From Pseudevernia furfuracea (Eukaryota > Ascomycota > Lecanoromycetes > Lecanorales > Parmeliaceae): a stretch of DNA of 64,000 bases. The stretch is from contig JAIUPT010000035.1 in NCBI GenBank assembly GCA_022315425.1, positions 496,001 through 560,000 of the forward strand, given 5' to 3'. Positions 60,400 to 64,000 of the stretch are shown here, one piece after another (the first letter of the stretch is position 1; every line of letters begins with the position of its first letter). The position numbers were made by a program, and so were the translations under genes. A model generated the notes under the pieces. It was not told where the DNA came from. It made no database searches and worked only from the letters and a program-made list of their open reading frames with translations.

Positions 60400-62690
60400 A
60401 GTTATAGAGTCTATATCGCTATCTTTTATCGTCTCGAGGATAGCGATCGCGAACTCGTCGAAGTCGAATTCGACGATAAAGACTCTCAGATTATGCTCGA
60501 TGTTTTAATCAAGAACTATTAGTCTAAGAGCACGAGTCTCTACAGAAAACTAATGCGTCGAATATTCGATCTCATTCTTAAAGAAGAAGAAGTTCGTCAA
60601 TACGAAAAGAACTTTCGTAAGATCATCTTCGACATTACTAGTCTTCATAAATCTCTCGTCATTTCGAAGTCTCTGCGAATTCTAATTTTTCTTATAAGAC
60701 TTGACGACTCTTACGACATGTTCGAGTCAAGTTACACTCAAAATCATAATCTCTTTAAGAACAAGTTCGTCAAATTTTAAGAGATTGTCGTGATCGTCGT
60801 GAACGAAGAAGTTAGAATCTTCTTCAAAGAAGAAGAACTGATTATATATATCGTTCGTAACGATAAGAGCAAAGACAAATAAGCTGCTTTCAATAATCTC
60901 GGCGACTCTAACATTAATCGTGAGATCTGTCTTTCGTGTAAGATAGCTGATCGCAAATTCAGATATTTCTCTATCAAATGCTGAATCAAGTTCTCTTATC
61001 TCAAGTCTGAGAAATTCATAACGAAAGAGGAAAAGAAGAAGAAGATAAAGATCTTCGACTTCGAAAATAAACTCTTAAGTAACAAGCGTAAGCGTATCGA
61101 AGAGACGTCTTTTAATGTCTCTGCTTCAGAGGAGAACGATTATCTCAATGTTAATTATGTCTTTCTGAAGGAACTAAACTTTATTATATACTATTCGAAT
61201 GTCAACTCGAACGACTTCAATATCCTCGATGCGGCTGATGATCAAGTCATCAATCTAATCGTCACGAAAGCTCTCGAACATAGTCTTATGGCTGCGAATT
61301 CCGTGAATCTCCTTATTCGAGTCGTCGTAGATTTAGACTGCTCTCGCCATTCTTTCGCGAATCGTTCGATGTTCATCACCTACGAAAAGATCTACTCTCG
61401 ATCGATCAAGGGTATCGAAGAAAGCGAAGTGCAGCCTCAAGACTGTGACATTATTAGTCTCGACTGTGTGATTAGAGGAGAGTGTGTGACAGTCACTCTG
61501 CGAAATGTCTTATATATGCTCGATATGAACGTCAATCTTCTCTCGATCGATAAACTTTTAAACTTCGATATCGCTATCTTCTTTTATAAGATAGAGTGTA
61601 TTCTTATTAAGAACGATCTGAAGCTTATCGATACTCGTAATCGTGATCTCTTCTTTTTGAATCTCTGACAGAGTCGAAATAGTGCTTTGATCGTCTATAG
61701 TGTGCTCTCGAATCTTATTTATCAACTCTGATATGCTCGCATGAGTCATTTGAGTTAGAACAATCTAAACAAGCTCTCAAATATGATCGTTGAGATGAAC
61801 TTCATTAAGGACATTACGAAGGAGTATATCTGCGAATATTATGTTATGAAACGTTAAAAGACTGTCTCTTATGATAGTCTCATAGAGTCAAAAACGCAGT
61901 CTGACGAATTTGTTTATAGTAATCTCGTAGAGTCTCTATTCCCTACTGAATTCAATAACTGTAGATACTTTATGATATTTAAGAATAATTTCATCTCCTA
62001 CTCTGAAGTGTACTGCATTCGTCATAAGAGTGAAACGTTTGTCATATTCTTACGTTTTAAAGTCTTTCTAGAGTCACGAGACTATAAGATCTATCGTATT
62101 CGCCTCGACAATGAGAGAGAGTATATGTTCAAGATCTTCTTGAATTATCTTCTTCAGTGCGAAATCAGACAGAAGCTCACTGTATCTGAGAACCTCGAAA
62201 TGAACGAAGCGATCGAACGTTTTGAGCAGATCTTACTGTATAAGATATATCTTATACTATTAAGTTCCCAGCTCAACAAGTCTTTCTAACTCGAAATCGT
62301 GATCATCATTAATTATTTGATGTTGCGATCCCTCAACGTTCGAATCATTGTAACGTCATTTGAGACTTTTCATTATCGAAAGCTCATTTTATTTCATCTG
62401 CGAACGATTAATTTCATCGTCTATGCGTTAAAGCGTATTCAAAAGAAACTCGTGAATAAAAGCGAAAAGTATGTTCTTCTGGGATATAAAGAGGAGTTCA
62501 TTTTCCGCCTATATAATCTTATCAAGAAGAAGATTATTCGAGTTAATAATGTTCACTTCGTTGAGAAGCGTTCCTTGATTGTGAATCTCGAAGAAAAGAC
62601 GAACGTTCATAAGCTCTCGACCAAGCGACAACGTCTTTATATATCAGCATCCGCTGTAGAGAAGGCACTTGATGAATAGCGTATTACTAA
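60400..62690 (+). pseudogene. Ty1/copia-like gag-protease-integrase, RIP-degraded
   Basis: Order of remnants: a gag helix region at about 60,553-60,780 (YEKNFRKIIFDITSLHKSLV, RLDDSYDMFESSY) as in copia Gag; a knuckle-like CLSCKIADRKFRYFSIKC at about 60,930; the protease and pre-integrase region at 61,288-61,668 (VVVDLDCSRHSFANRSMFIT, LRNVLYMLDMNVNLLSIDKL); the integrase core at 61,972-62,289 (VYCIRHKSETFVIFLRFKVF, IYRIRLDNEREYMFKIF, AIERFEQILLYK); then the conserved block LVNKSEKYVLLGYKEEFIFR. The order gag, protease, integrase without an intervening RT identifies the copia type. RT should follow but is absent. Confidence 0.82.
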
Positions 62691-62879
62691 CATTTCGAAA
62701 GACATTGTCTTCATTATGAAGCCCTCAACGACTGCATCTGCATCTGCAATAAACAGATCAAGATCAAATTTCCCATGATCAGCTGAAAGGCAGACGTCTA
62801 CATCAAAGCCCTCGTTTCTCGCACGAGTCGTATTATCGACCGCGTTCGCGCGAGTCTCTCGATCAATTGCTGCATTATC

Positions 62880-64000
62880 AGCTGTCGAAGAAATAACTCG
62901 TTCCCCCACTGTCGTCGAAATGGTTCGCGAAGACCCCGAGCTAAGTGCGATCCAAAGGATACTCCTTGACCATCCCGACACTACGATTTCGAACCTGCGA
63001 GACCTATCACCTGACTCTCTCTCGAAGACATTCGCGGCCTTTGCGTTACTGACGAATCATGTCAATAAGCCGGATATTTAAGAGGCGGACGATCTGATTG
63101 CAGTAACTGCAGAGAGAAGAATGGATCTAGCCCTGTCAAAGAAAGCAGTAACGTGGAGATCTCGAGAATAAGAGAGTGCGATCGATCTAGTCTTCACTAC
63201 TTCAGAGGCAACGAAGACAATAATTCGTTATCAAGTAGAACCGAATCTGCAGCATGACTCGAATCACCTTTTAATACTCACGAAGCTCGATCTGGCAACG
63301 AAGAGCGTCTCGAAACAGCGACGTCGTGCTTGAAAGACAGCAAAATCAGAAGAGATAGCTAGAGAAGCTCAAGCACTAGACGCGACACTCTCACTAGACC
63401 CTCTAACAAATTCGAAGCAGATCGATAACTATGTTAGTCTGCTCTATAGAGAACTTGATAAGATAGTGAAGAATATAGTATCGTGAACTAAGTCGTTAGA
63501 GAAAGACAAGTTATTCTAAGACGAAGAGTGCAGTCTAACAACAAAGAAAGCGAAGACTAAGATATTTCGATATCGAGTCAGTCGTAACGAGCACGCAGAG
63601 CACGTATAAAGAGCGACACTCAAGAAGAGAGATAAGATAATAAGTAAGATCAAGACTCTTCACTTTCGCAGAGAAGTGCACGAGATGACGTAATCATTTA
63701 GAGAGGTCTAAGACATAGTCAGCTGAGCGAGAAACGATAACATATGTCTTAAGTCTCTATCGAAGTTCTCGTCAATGAGAAGAATAGAGAAGAGTCTAGT
63801 CACTACGTTTGAAGAAAAAGTTAATGCTCTGAGAAAGACTTTCTTTTCTTCTTCCTCTCAGATAGATATCTTCGATATTCTAGAAGCAGTCTATTCTTCT
63901 TCGCTATTAATAAGTAGTTAGATCACGAAGAAAGAGATACGCAAGACTATCTTTAGATCAAAATCAGATAAAGCTTCAGAGATAGATGATCTGTCAAATC
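62880..64000 (+). pseudogene. LINE (Tad-like) ORF2 fragment: endonuclease end and linker, RIP-degraded, continues past the window
   Basis: One frame with TAA/TAG/TGA interruptions carries the C-terminal signature of an APE-type LINE endonuclease: ADDLIAVTAERRMDLALSKK, AVTWRSRE, a TAA, then ESAIDLVFTTSEATKTIIRY and HDSNHLLILTKLDL (SDH changed to SNH). The linker before the reverse transcriptase follows (IARE, SLEKDKLF, KKRDKIISKIKTLHFRREVH). RT motifs would lie to the right of 64000. The left border with the copia remnant is not defined; it lies between about 62,690 and 62,880. Confidence 0.7.

Noticed and set aside
62637..62981. 114-codon minus-strand ORF
   Set aside because: Antisense to the plus-strand copia/LINE remnants; no family features.

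Overview
The window looks like a chromosome segment of a filamentous ascomycete (Pezizomycotina). Introns are short (44-100 nt) with GT..AG ends and occasional CTAAC branch sites. The encoded proteins include orthologues of eL13, DPM3, LRRC40, OXLD1 and a GT8 glycosyltransferase. Many retroelements carry stop codons where Gln or Trp is expected, the signature of repeat-induced point mutation (RIP). Nothing in the sequence fixes the species.

Bases 1-14.9 kb: the 3' end of an unrecognised gene is followed by a dispersed family of four divergent paralogues of about 140-155 aa (2.2, 4.6, 6.4 and 12.4 kb). They share a core motif (F-x-[RK]-x-E-x-Q..A-[IL]-x-L-[YW]) and a last intron in phase 2 inside an Arg codon. 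I recognise no known domain in them. Long stretches between them hold nothing convincing.

Bases 14.9-28.7 kb: a compact housekeeping block with eL13 (minus), a coiled-coil phosphoprotein-like gene (minus), LRRC40-like (plus), OXLD1-like (plus), DPM3 (minus), a SmgGDS/RAP1GDS1-like armadillo protein with six exons (plus) and a GT8-like type II membrane glycosyltransferase (plus).

Bases 29-40.1 kb: a graveyard of broken genes. From about 31.3 to 40.1 kb nearly all coding traces lie on the minus strand. They belong to unrecognised proteins, retain at least two probable introns, and carry in-frame TAA/TAG/TGA codons mostly explained by CAA, CAG or TGG changing through C-to-T at CpA. Because RIP acts on duplicated DNA, this block was probably once present in two or more copies. 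It is the least explained part of the window.

Bases 40.2-46.2 kb: two related LTR elements that carry only gag, one inside the other and in opposite orientation. The outer one (A, minus) has an intact CCHC-knuckle gag. The inner one (B, plus) has an intact ORF joining a canonical BIR zinc domain, a Gag-like domain and C2H2/C2HC fingers. Their LTRs and 3' untranslated blocks are clearly related although their ORFs are not.

Bases 46.2-64 kb: a RIP-degraded, AT-rich region. Here a small LTR element (D) contains a solo LTR, which in turn contains a full Ty3/gypsy-like element (C) with a chromodomain. Three nested 5-bp target duplications are readable at base level (CGTGA, TCTAG, CGAAC). To the right lie a degraded Ty1/copia gag-integrase and the start of a LINE (endonuclease C-terminus) that runs off the window.
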